Shown here one piece after another: positions 1-10,234 of a stretch of 64,000 nt of DNA; the stretch's first letter is position 1; each line of letters starts with the position of its first letter. The stretch is taken from positions 18,742,001-18,806,000 of the forward strand of contig BSBN01000187.1 in assembly GCA_027924645.1 (NCBI GenBank). Direction: 5' to 3'. A program made the translations under genes and the position numbers. The DNA is from Cunninghamia lanceolata (Eukaryota > Streptophyta > Pinopsida > Cupressales > Cupressaceae). The notes beneath the pieces were generated by a model. That model was not told the origin of the DNA and made no database searches. It saw only the letters and a list, made by a program, of their open reading frames with translations.

Positions 1-2851
1 CCCTCTGCAAGTATTAGCACTAGGTTTAGATCTATTTCTCTAAGCATTAGGCTTAGAATGAGGAACCAGCCTTCTCTAGAGGTCTGATCTCAATTTGCAA
101 AGTCCCACACTTTCAAGATCATTCTCATTGTGTCATTAGAATGCTTGGACTCTTTCCAAGCAGGGTGCAATTCTATGTGACAACACATGTTAAGAAATCA
201 TGGACCACAAAGTGAAATTTGAAAGACTAGAATGATCTTGGTCAACTAAAGTAGAGTAATTCATGGCAATGTTGATCTCTGAAGAAGAAAGAGGTGGATG
301 ATATGGAAGCTTGGCACAAGTCTCAAGAACACCAAGGTTTAAGTGACCAAACTTCTCAAAAATATGATTCACACTTGATGCATGAGTGTGAATATCAGTC
401 AATGAAACTGAAACATCATTAGGGGAAAAATGGGAATAGGTGTACAAGTGAGATGCATGATCAACCATCCTAACAATAATGATCTGTCTACTCTCCAAGT
501 CCCTAATGATCAATGAATCAGGTGTGAACTCAACAGTCTTCACTATGCCACTATGTGCAATCTGATAGATGGGAAAGAGATTGGTTGACAAGGATGGAAC
601 ATAAAGTACATCATGAAAAGTACCTTCTCCCATGTCAATAGTGTTGAATTAGGTCCAGACAACTGAGAGGGGAGGGGTGAATCAATTGTCACACAATTTA
701 ACAATTGCTTTCTCTTAATCTTCTTTTATAACTTATAATCAAAACATTTCAGCATTAATCAATAACACATGAGCATAAATGAAAATAGTACACTTGACAC
801 CAAGATTTTTGATGTGGAAACTCGGTTAAGGGAAAAACCATAGTGGGCATTAACCCACAAAGATTATACTCTATTAAAAGTATTAGAATGGGGAATACAC
901 ATGCATTCAGGCTCACTGCCTAGAGCTCACTGCTCAAAAGAAGACTCACTACCTACAAGAAAGAAGAGTTACAAAATATTTGATATGATATTTGGCATCT
1001 ATCAATGCTGGAGTTTAGTTCTAGTTAAGCATAGAAAACTGACTTGATACACTACATCTTTACTCTCCTCCTCTTACCGTTCTACTAGCATTTGAATTTT
1101 GATCTCTGCTTCTTTTTGCAATTACTCCATAGTCGCAACACACACACACACCAAAATCATCTAGTTCCATCGGGTATATATATCAGCAGAATGATCTACA
1201 ATCTTTTTACCAGTCAGCTAGATCCATAAATAATATGAGATGTGGATCAATACTTTCACTTGTAGATCATCAATCATGTTAGCTACCATCACTGATTATC
1301 ACACATTTCCCAATAAACAACTTCTATACATCCAGAGTTAAGATCATTTGCAAGGTCGGCCTATTCTTCATTTGTCTATTTTGTCAAACTGAGACCCGAT
1401 ACTCATAAGCTAATATCTTTTGAGTCCTTCATCTCTGAAGGACAAAACTATGGATTTAGAGTGTCTTGAAAATTCTTGCAACTACCTCAAATCTGCAACA
1501 AACCATGCCTTTCCACTGGAGAGATCCAGATCAAGATACTGGACCCTATCATCTACTCTGTTCCCGACTGCCCAGACTTAGATAAATTCTGATTTTGTCT
1601 TCCGGTGTGAACAAATTATGTTATACAGATGGATGGGATGATCTTAGTTGCCATCAATGACAACACCTATCATGCCTAGTAGTGTCTCTTTCCAACAAAT
1701 AGATCATTTCCCACAAACACGCATATATGTGTTGTTCCCTATCAAGATGTGTGTTAAAGTACAAGGCTCAAAGGAAGAGAACATGCCCTGTGATGAAGCC
1801 ATATGATGTGACGCTCCAAAATCAAGAATCCATCTCCCTGACTCGGGACTTGTAGATGCCAAGAGTAGTTTTCCTTTCATCTTATCTATCCCATTTTCTA
1901 CTCTAGTTGTCCCTAACTATGTAGATGATGATGTTGTTGAACAAAACGAGGAACTAGATTACATTGAAGGCAATTGGATATTATGCTTTTGAAGAAGGTG
2001 TGTCAACTCATCAATCATTTTTTCATAACACTTATGCTCATCGTGTCTTATTTTTTTGCAATATGCACATTTGGTCCTCTCCTTCTTAGATGATTCCCCT
2101 TTAGAAGAGAAAGAGAACTCAAGGGTATTATGTGATAGTGGTTCTTTGGCTTGCTCATTTTTCTTGAATTCCTTATTTTTTTGTTTCTATCCTTTTCTAT
2201 TTGAAGCCTTTTGATCTTTTGTTCTTTGATTATCAATAAGAGCCTGTAGTTTTGAAGACTTCAATGTACCCATTTATATTAACTTTATCTATTCCCTGGT
2301 GAGTGATGTAGCAAAATCATCAAGTGAAGGCATCTTGAATGTAGTACCAAGAGCATACATAGTAGCATAGAATGTAGAAATAAAAACTAAATAATCAAGA
2401 CCAAGTTTGGTAAGGATAGAAATAATGAACTACGTGTCATCTTTCTCAATACCACATTGTTTCAATAGCAATCTAAGTGATTTAAGCTTGGTGAAGAAGT
2501 CCTGGATGCTATCAAAGTCTGTAGGATTCAAACCAATGAGTTCATTCTCCAATGTAAAACCTCTCATAGTATCTTGCTTTCCAAATAAACTCTCCAATGT
2601 AGTCCATATATAATTTGTTGTAGTGCAAGATTCAATGTGAAAAAGGAGATCAAGATAAATAGACATGCATAATGTTCCATAAGCATCATCACATTTGTTA
2701 TACCACTTTCTCTTTTCTACAATAGTTGTAGGTTCAAGTTATGTACCCATTGTAACCTGGTACAACCCCAATTTCTTTAGATGTGTCTCCATTTATTTTT
2801 TCCACCCATGATAATGTATGGGGTGAGTGGAGAAATTTGGGTTTGATCCAT
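1..2851 (-). pseudogene. Copia A1 gag-protease-integrase 5' part, decayed
   Basis: Minus-strand Ty1/Copia polyprotein fragment. A possible gag ATG is at 2851. A UBN2-type gag stretch (TNYIWTTLESLFGKQ) is at 2430-2666. A CX2CX4HX4C zinc knuckle (CAYCKKIRHDEHKC) is at 2028-2069. The aspartic protease core is near 1785-1841 and reads WILDFGASHHM, with Phe where the family has Ser (DSG to DFG). The gag-pre-integrase region (DVLYVPSLSTNLF) follows at 190-633. In-frame stops and frameshifts break it throughout. A solo LTR at 642-1697 interrupts it; without that LTR the frame runs on from the protease to the pre-integrase domain with one stop codon. Below about 300 the reading no longer matches integrase clearly, and the element leaves the window. 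The 5' LTR at 4535-4876 and the protein resemblance place it with the Copia at 9611-19362. Confidence 0.85.
642..1697 (-). mobile_element. Solo Copia LTR (same family as the LTRs of D and H)
   Basis: A 1056-bp LTR running TG to CA (plus strand TGTTGAATT to TTTCCAACA), oriented minus. It is flanked by a perfect 5-bp target duplication AATAG at 637-641 and 1698-1702. No internal retrotransposon sequence is attached, so it is a solo LTR left by LTR-LTR recombination. It shares with the LTRs at 22514-23860 and 60704-61788 the terminal hairpin (658-690), a segment rich in 'cactgcc', and a TATA-like run near 1173. It lies inside the Copia A1 coding region between the protease and pre-integrase parts. 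Confidence 0.92.
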
Positions 2852-4534
2852 GATGTATATACAAGAATATAGAAAATGAACAACTCAAGTACACCCCCAT
2901 AGCTTAATCAATGAGATCCCCCAGCATATTATGATCTTGGCAGTTTATGCTTAGTGCAATTACAGTTGCCACTAGCTGAAAAAATAGAAAAATGGTCTTG
3001 ATCTTAGTACATACAGATGCCAAATTAGGCCATAAAGTGAAAGTATGATTTTGATGCAAATTGAAAACAATCTAATTACATCATAGAGAAGTACACAAAA
3101 AATTATGCACTTTCAAAAAAAATTGCACCCAAAAATGTTACTATATGAACCCAAATAAAGCCCTAGAAGTTACCAAAATGAGAATTGCTTAGCAAAAGTT
3201 GTTAAAATCTATAATTTCTAGATAAATTAAACATAAAAATCAAAAATTAATTACACCACTATGAAGCATATGAAAAATTTCCCCAAATCAAAAATTTAAA
3301 TTGCTCGCAAAAGGATCCTCTATGACTAAGAGTGAGGCCTATGAAGTTGAGATGCCAAATCGAAATTGTATTCTAGGGGGGTATGCAGGGAGGAAGAAAT
3401 ATAATGATGTCAACAGTCGGAATGATGACATCAGTAAGATGTTTGATGGAATATTCTCTAGGCTTCCCAAAATATTCTTAGGTGTCTGAAACTGCCAATG
3501 AAATTGTCCAAAACCATCCAGAAAGGTCGAAACCATTGTTTGGAATGATAAAACCGCCTATGTCTGCATGGAGGTAGTTTTATGAGAGACAAGATTGTTT
3601 TTAGGGAGAATATACCTAGTATATTCTACCAAGTATTGGTCGCTAATAGAATCAAAAAACATTGGGCAATTAGGGTCCATCGACAAGAGGTTTAAACTCC
3701 CCACTGGGTGATTTAAAGGTGCTTGAGTGGAATTGGTGGGGTTGATGGAGGGGTTATGCACCACATGGTACCCTCTAATATGTGGGTGCCCCTATGTAGT
3801 TTGCATAGTGTGCAGTACCCTGCAATACTTGTGTCTTACCTTTTAGATTCAATTAGTAAAAAGAATAACCTATAGATAAACAAAAGAAATAGTAGATAAA
3901 CACTTTACCTAGTGGTTAAAACAAATACATTGACCATACACCAATGAAACTGGTAGAGATTCCTTTTTTGTCAGCACTTGCCAAAGATTTTAAGGAATAT
4001 TCTAGCTCCAATCCATATGGTCGAGGAGGGCAAAATTCTTTTTGATGGCCTAGGGCAAAAGTGTCTGATTTTGATGAATTGACAATTGATCCTTAGGTTC
4101 TTGGGCCTTTTGGACATGATAGCAGGGTCAGATTTGACCTAATATGTTCCAAAAATGTAGCTACCTTTGATATCTAGCAACCACCTCCCAACTTCAAACC
4201 CTTGTAGATTTTTCCTCCAATGTCCAATTTGGATGATCAAAAGGCTAAACTAACCTTTTTTGGACACCTTGAACTCAATGGTGAGCTTAGTTTTGCACTA
4301 ACATGCTCCAAAATAAGCCTGCAATACAAAGCCACAAAGATGAAAACCTCCCAAATCAGGTATTTCTATCAAGTTTTTTATTCTCAAGGTCATCATATGA
4401 TGCAAGAAAAGAGCATACTCAACTTTTCAAGAGAAACCAAGATTTGCATCCTAGATCTCTCAAAAAAGACTAACACAAAGCAATCCTGCAAGCTCCAATA
4501 CCACATAAGAGTTGGTATAAAATGCTCTATACCA
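2852..4534 (-). other. Copia A1 untranslated leader
   Basis: AT-rich sequence between the A1 primer binding site and the gag start, on the minus strand. It holds several short chance ORFs in both directions (for example 4220-4552 on plus), none with a recognisable domain. I read it as the 5' leader of A1. It is about 1.7 kb, much shorter than the 4.8-kb leader of the related element A2. Confidence 0.55.
4524..4534 (-). other. Primer binding site of Copia A1 (initiator Met tRNA type)
   Basis: The minus strand reads TGGTATAGAGC directly next to the LTR end at 4535. This is the canonical Copia TGGTATCAGAGC, complementary to the 3' end of initiator methionine tRNA, with one base lost. Confidence 0.7.
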
Positions 4535-4876
4535 TGCAAGATTTGGCTATGAAGGTATCCACTCAAGATATAGGAGCTTCAATGAAAGCATAAGAGAGAC
4601 CCAACATGAAATAATAATTCTATTCTATCAAAGGATACAAATACACAATATATGCATCAATGTAAAAATACAATGAGAAGCCCTTGGTTATATAGGTCAA
4701 GCTGAAACATAGGACAACATAGAATTATGGCAAGTGTCATAATTATATTACATGAGACACAAGAAGATAACTATCATAAGTGTGCCCTAAGTATGCCTTA
4801 AATAAACTTAACTAAACAAGAGTGAATAGGACCTGATGTGGAACTAGTTAAGTAATATACCCCGTTCACACCAACA
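4535..4876 (-). mobile_element. 5' LTR of Copia A1
   Basis: 342-bp LTR, plus strand TGCAAGATTTGG to CACACCAACA. It follows the same order of segments as the LTRs at 9611-10014 and 18963-19362, including the 'ccttggttata' TATA segment near 4682 and the end 'ccgttcacaccaaca'. It adjoins a primer binding site at 4524-4534. The flank at 4877-4881 is TTTAC; its partner would lie beyond the left edge of the window. Confidence 0.75.
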
Positions 4877-5549
4877 TTTACTAAGGATGAAGACTCTTAT
4901 TGGAGAAACTATGGGCAATCCTTTTTGAGAAGTAGCCATGAGGAATGAATTGGTGGTTGGATATTTCCTTGATCACACCTTATGTTCTCTATTGAAGGAT
5001 AGAAGAGTGTGTGCCTGCCCAAGGGTTAAATTATTGGTAAGGAATTTTATTCATTAAAAAGCTATTTTTCCTATAGGGTGGTACATACTACAAATCAAGA
5101 GCCCAACTGAAGAACAAGTAGAAACCACGATAAATTTTAGTTCCAAGTTGCACTTTAAGTAATAATTGTATTGTTAAGGTTTTATTGCTAAGAGACAAGT
5201 GTTAATCATCCAAGTGAGATGAGCATTAGTTCTTAGCTATAAGTAAAGGTTATTCCAGATTATGTAATAGGATAAATCAATCATGGTCATTTTTGTAAGA
5301 ATTAGGTCAAGATTCAATTTACAAACTCTTGGTGAGTATTAGCATTTTTATAATCTATTTTTTTTGTGATAATTTGAAATTATAATTTCATTCTTGAAAT
5401 CTATATAGGAGAATCTTTTATTTCTCTTTGCAAGTTGTCTCCTCTATTCATTTGTCATTTTAAGGGAATTGACAGTTCCCTAAATTTATCTTGCACCAAA
5501 GCTCTATTAATCTTCTAGTCAAGCAATATTTTTAAATCTTTCAATCTTG
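4877..5549. other. No recognisable feature
   Basis: AT-rich sequence between the A1 LTR and the Gypsy A LTR. I find no coding stretch, LTR end or clear repeat. Confidence 0.4.
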
Positions 5550-6570
5550 TTATGTATGATTTCGTGATTGTTAAGTATCAAAAAGGTGAATGATGACAAC
5601 TAGGATGCACATTTGATCAAACCCAAGGTTTTCCATATAACATTCAAGGATAAGACCAAGCCAAATCACTACCAAATGAAGGTGAACTGAACTATAGGTC
5701 TTGTGCTCAGGAATGCTATAGATGAAACATATTTAATTTAGTCTTTTTATCAAACCCTAGGACAACAATTCATGAAACCCTAGTTTAACAATGATCAGCT
5801 TATAACAAAAAATGTACAATAGAAATCCAGAATCCAATTGCACAAGGATGATTAGGAAGATGATAGAACCTCTCTCCCGAAAGTAGACATGTTAGAGGAC
5901 TAATTTGGGACCGCCCAAGTCCTAGTTGGAAGAATCTGTTGAAACTGTCAACTAGAAAGATGTTGTAGATGTTGCCCTGACGCCAAATCTAGAGCTAGAA
6001 AAGGCAGGGGGACTAGGGCACCACCACCCAAGTCCTAGATAGAGGAATATTTTATAACTATTGTCAGATTCCACAACCCTGATCTTCACTCAGTCTTCTT
6101 GTATCTTCATATCCTTTGGATTTCACTCCTGTAACCTGCAGACAAGAAGATAAAAAGGGGTTTGGGGGTTATGGGGTTTAGGGACTTTCCTTGGTCAAAT
6201 CCCAGGATAGCATTCAAGCTTCCCAACACCATTGTTTGATAGAGAGTGTGCCCTCATGGGGGTAGAGGCTGAAAACAATGATAATAATGATGAATCAAAT
6301 GATGATAAACAACAATGGTATCACCTATGTGATGATCCCTTAGGATGATGAAGATCCTTCAACTCCTAAATTGAATAGATGATAGATTCATGCCTACAAA
6401 AAACACATAATAAAAACACACAAATCTACTCTAGAATCACAATTAATGCTCTTGATTGCTTTCCTCCAGTATCATAAGTTAGCTCTTTTCAACCTAGTTA
6501 CAAATGAACTCAAAAACACACTTATCTATGTTTTCCCGCTAACAATTGTGAAATTAAACCAAAAGAGCTG
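5550..6570 (-). mobile_element. Degenerate 3' LTR of Gypsy A (approximate ends)
   Basis: The segment around 6110-6570 follows, in order, the Gypsy B LTR at 25580-26027. Both contain a 'cctg(c/t)a...aagacttggtttgggg' type segment, a 'gagagtg(t/c)gcccttgtgggggtagaggc' type segment, a run of ataa/acaatgata, and an end like 'acaaatga...caagcattccc'. The left half is too diverged to fix a start, and neither terminus can be placed exactly. Orientation is taken from Gypsy B and the gag at 9047-9610. Confidence 0.45.
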
Positions 6571-7137
6571 AAAAGCATAAACCTTTTGAAAGGTCCTAGG
6601 GTGACATACACTTGATTTTGCCCAGACCAATCAAGAGGGACTTGGGCGGTGGCACCCAAGTCTTTGGGCTCCTTTTGGGCCTAGGATAAGATAAAATATG
6701 GGCCCCTTATTCCCAATTTACAATGGTGTCAAACAATTTTGTATCGGGATGAACATTTAGAATGTATAATGTAAACATGGGGACCTAGGAGCTAAATAAG
6801 GAGGTAAAAAGACATGTGGACACTTTTTACTCCATAAAATTTAGCCCCCACTTAATGTGTGTATGATCTTATGAATAGTACATGCATTAAAGTACGATCA
6901 AAGCATATCAAACACATCAATCACTAGAGAAAAGACATGCCCTAAGTTTGAAAGACCACTTCTACCCCCCAAGCTTAGACAAACATAGGAAAACACTTGA
7001 CAATCACACAAAACATAGAGAAGACAATAAAGAAGCACGTAATACATGGAGAAGACATGAAATAAGTCACACAATAACAAGGTATACACAAAAAGAAGAC
7101 ATGATTAAAAAAATTATACAACTCTAACTAGGTGATG

Positions 7138-7352
7138 GGGGAGCTCATTTCTATGTGCCACCATCAAAGCACACAAAACACACAGTGTGGCAGGAGCTCA
7201 TCACTATGCACCTCCACAAAACATGTGAAAAACACATGGAATACACATGGAACACATGAGCGTCATAGAGTGTGTCATCGACACACTATACGTCTTATAC
7301 AAAGCAAACATGGGCGATAAGGAGGAACTCATCACTATGCTTTGCCATCTAA
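7138..7352. repeat. Three spaced copies of a 'gagctcatcactatgc' unit
   Basis: Copies of 'ggagctcat(c/t)(a/t)ctatg' followed by a 'cacc'/'ccatc' segment start near 7138, 7193 and 7321, separated by degenerate 'aacacatggaa' units. They sit in the Gypsy A 3' non-coding region. Confidence 0.55.
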
Positions 7353-7521
7353 GACATACCAAACACATTTGACAGTTGAGCTATGCTACCACAACCACCA
7401 AAGACACACTTAAGGGTGAATAACTCAAGATCCAACCTCGCCTCTGTAGAGGACTTTTTCGAAAGGATGTGCAACCTACTCAAGGGCATACATCATCCCA
7501 TCTTCCATAGAAGGGATTTCA

Positions 7522-7720
7522 AAAGTATGCCATGCCACCTACGTCCCAGAGATGCCTAACAATGAAAAGGAATCATGCACACAAAGTATACGACCCCACC
7601 TACATCGCGAAGATGCCTTATAGTGAAAAGGAAGTATACACAAACACACAAAACAAAGTATATAATCCCACCAGTGTCACGTAGATGCCTTATGGTGAAA
7701 AGAAAGTATACGTAAACACA
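7522..7720. repeat. Tandem repeat, three units of about 61-72 bp
   Basis: Units start at 7522, 7583 and 7655. Each reads 'aaagtat', 'cccacc', 'agatgcct', then 'tgaaaag' and 'gaa(g/t)(t/c)at', with point differences. It lies in the Gypsy A 3' non-coding region and has no coding content. Confidence 0.75.
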
Positions 7721-8760
7721 TTTTATCACAATGTATAAGATATCTAAGCATTTACCACAATATATGCCCCCACCTTAAAGTGGTTGCTCCTACTTGTTGG
7801 TAGCAATTACATTTAAGGTAAGGTTGAAAACATGTTAGGGAACAAGAGCTTTCGCAAATCCCATGCCCCAAAGTGACATGTGCTTACAATCATCAAATTG
7901 TTCCCAACAATCATTATAGAAACACATTAATATCATTTGCTAACAACCATTGATCAATAATAAGCACGATAATCAAAACAAGATTTGGTTAGAACATCTA
8001 AGCTAAGATAACAACCAAATCACTTCATGAAACATATCATTCGAACAAACCAAGGCTATACTTATAGGTTCAGAACCAAGTATAGTCATCAGATTATACT
8101 TCAAGTATCTCAGAACCAAGTGTAGCTACAAGGTGAGACAAAAGCAATTCAAAGTGCGTAGAATCATATTTAGATTATTGAAAGGGCTTGTTACAACAAT
8201 TTCACAATACGATACATGATCACATCACAACACAAAGTGATTCTACTAGTCAATCGTCAGTAACAAATTACCCCATCTTCATATATGGACTAGGTCCATT
8301 TTCGCTTGTTTTAGGGATGCATGGTCCTTATCAAAATTGTAAATTTGTTGTTGTCATCCACCAACTAGTAGAGCCGCAAGTACAACGGAAGAATGAAATC
8401 ACAAAAAATAAGAGAGGAGACAAAAGTGACTTAGGGTCATGACACGGGAAGATGCCCCTAAGACATCATCCACAACGTTATGCCCCCAAGGCACCACACA
8501 CAACAATTGCAACAAGAAAGGAGAGTAGAAGAATAGAGAAACAAATAGAAGAAATGTCACAACAGAGGCGGTGTCCTTGTATCTTTGACCTTACGAGAGT
8601 ATCAAGGGTCATCCAAGGAGACCTAAACAAACATTTAACACTACATAGGGGAACACACACACACATATCTAAGAGGTGCTTTATCAAGTGTGGCAGAATA
8701 GATGAGAGATTCATCCCTGTTTGATTTTCGCAGTAGTCATGCAGTGCTTGATACACAAAA

Positions 8761-9046
8761 ATTTGTATGTTTGAAATCTTCTAATGCTTGTGTGGAGGTG
8801 AATAATTTTATTTTCTAACGGATTTTGATGACTCGTGCCATGCTCTTTTTCTTTATTTTACTATCTTATTCTCCTTTCTTGATGAATGAGCTTTTCATGA
8901 TGAAATGGGATACTTTTCATCATTATAGTTTTTTCCTTATTGTGATTTTATATAGTCTATTCCTTTTGCATATCTTGTGCATTTTGGTGATCTCTTGATC
9001 CTTGAAGAGATAATGAAGGAGGAACCTTAGCATAGATACCTTTTGC
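8761..9046. other. No clear feature; between Gypsy A 3' region and gag
   Basis: AT-rich stretch with no readable protein. By its position it should be Gypsy A sequence downstream of gag. The matching place in Gypsy B holds protease-like sequence, but I cannot see that here. Confidence 0.3.
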
Positions 9047-9610
9047 TCATGGATGAAGTGGAGCTTTGCATTTAGGCCAATCTTCTTTTTCTACCTTTTT
9101 TGGTTCTATTAATCCAACTATTTCATCATATTTGAGGAATTCAACTTCAATCTCTATTTCATTTTGTTGTTCCATCATGTTGTTGATGTTGTGCTTAGGA
9201 AAAGGATTAATGAGAATTTCTAGATTCTGATTCAGAGGAGCAACTGACTTATTTCCATTGTCATTCACACCAGTCACCTGTATTATGTTAGAATCAATGA
9301 GGTTTTGAATTTCATGTTTAAGATGCATATATCTTTCAGTGTCATGTCCTACTAAATGGTGATACTAGAAAAATGCATTAGGATCAAATAAAGGTCCTTT
9401 CATCTTGTTCCTACCTATTGGAAGAGCAAGAGGAAGCTTCAAAAGATCATTGGTTACTACTTGAATCATTATCCAATGAAGAGAATCAGATAATGGAATG
9501 AGTTGTCTCTGTTGTTGCCTGAATTTGAATGGAGTCTGATTTGAAATGGCTACCACTTGTGATTGAAAGTTGTTTGAATGTTGCCCATTAATCTTGATGA
9601 AACTCTTATT
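9047..9610 (-). pseudogene. Gypsy A gag, C-terminal half
   Basis: Minus-strand frame joining the stretches 9365-9610 and 9047-9328 across a short break. It reads FDPNAFF, a stop, then YHHLVGHDTERYMHLKHEIQ, which resembles the 'H.GHDTE.C..LK.EI..LI' segment seen between gag and protease in plant Ty3/Gypsy polyproteins. The conserved cysteine is Tyr here, and a Glu/Asn-rich tail follows. Translation continues without a frame break into 19363-19760 if the Copia at 9611-19362 and one TTATT duplicate are ignored. That identifies both parts as one gag gene split by insertion. Confidence 0.75.
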
Positions 9611-10014
9611 TGTTGGAGCAATCAACCACCAGGATCAAATCTGCAAAACCAAATAACCTTCCACACAAGAGAGACAAGCAAAAAGAATGCTATATTGCCA
9701 TGATACAACAACATACTAGATTACATAATGTACAATGAGGCCTTGGTTATAAAGACCAAGGTGAAACACAAGATGTTGTAGTCATGTGACAAGTGTCTTA
9801 ATCCTATGACATATGACAAATATAGGATAAGATGACAACTATCAACAACTAGACAAACTAGAAACATCTAGAAGACAACTAAAATGCTTCATAAGTCAAC
9901 TTAAGATGTGAACATGTGTGTGAGTATTATTTAACTAATAAATAGTTAAATAATATGAATTATCAACACAACAAAGGTTAAACCAGATAGGTAATAACCC
10001 TATTCATAACAACA
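9611..10014 (-). mobile_element. 3' LTR of Copia A2
   Basis: 404 bp, plus strand TGTTGGAGCAATC to TTCATAACAACA. It matches 18963-19362 along its length with scattered substitutions and small indels. A TATA-like run sits inside a 7-bp inverted repeat at 9741-9761. Confidence 0.93.
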
Positions 10015-10025
10015 CCCCCCCTTAA
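10015..10025 (-). other. Polypurine tract of Copia A2
   Basis: The minus strand reads CTTAAGGGGGGG up to the TG of the 3' LTR. Its position directly upstream of the LTR fits the plus-strand DNA priming site of LTR retrotransposons. Confidence 0.8.
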
Positions 10026-10234
10026 GTACAACTTAGGGAGGAACAAACAAATGCAAATATGGGTCCCGGTAACAAGGCCATGTTAGGTACCCATGTACAA
10101 ACAATCTCTCACAAGTGCAGAAAAGGAGAAAACCTCATGGAAAAAAACTCCTCTCCAAAAGAGAGAAAAAACATGAAAAGTAAAAGCATGAAAAAGTGAA
10201 GGAAGGAGGACTCAAGAAGACCCCCCAAGGACAA

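Larger units (their letters stand above)
6571..8760 (-). other. Gypsy A 3' non-coding region
   Basis: Non-coding sequence that matches the Gypsy B region 26028-28129 in order. Shared landmarks are a 'cccccacttaatgtgtgta' type block near 6846, stretches of degenerate 'aacacatggagaagaca' units, a 'cctctgtagagg' palindrome near 7440, and a 'tatgcccccaccttaa' block near 7760. The plus-strand ORFs here (7132-7320, 8188-8442, 8452-8724) show no domain and are treated as chance. No integrase or reverse transcriptase is visible, so the element has lost its polymerase or never had one. Confidence 0.5.

Noticed and set aside
4220..4552. Plus-strand ORF of 110 codons
   Set aside because: It lies in the A1 leader and runs into its 5' LTR on the opposite strand, with no domain and low-complexity composition; a chance frame.
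7522..7720. Possible CRISPR-like direct repeats
   Set aside because: Three head-to-tail units with no constant repeat and variable spacer structure, in a plant retrotransposon.
8452..8756. Overlapping ORFs on both strands of about 90 codons
   Set aside because: Both fall in the Gypsy A 3' non-coding region that also exists, without these frames kept, in Gypsy B.
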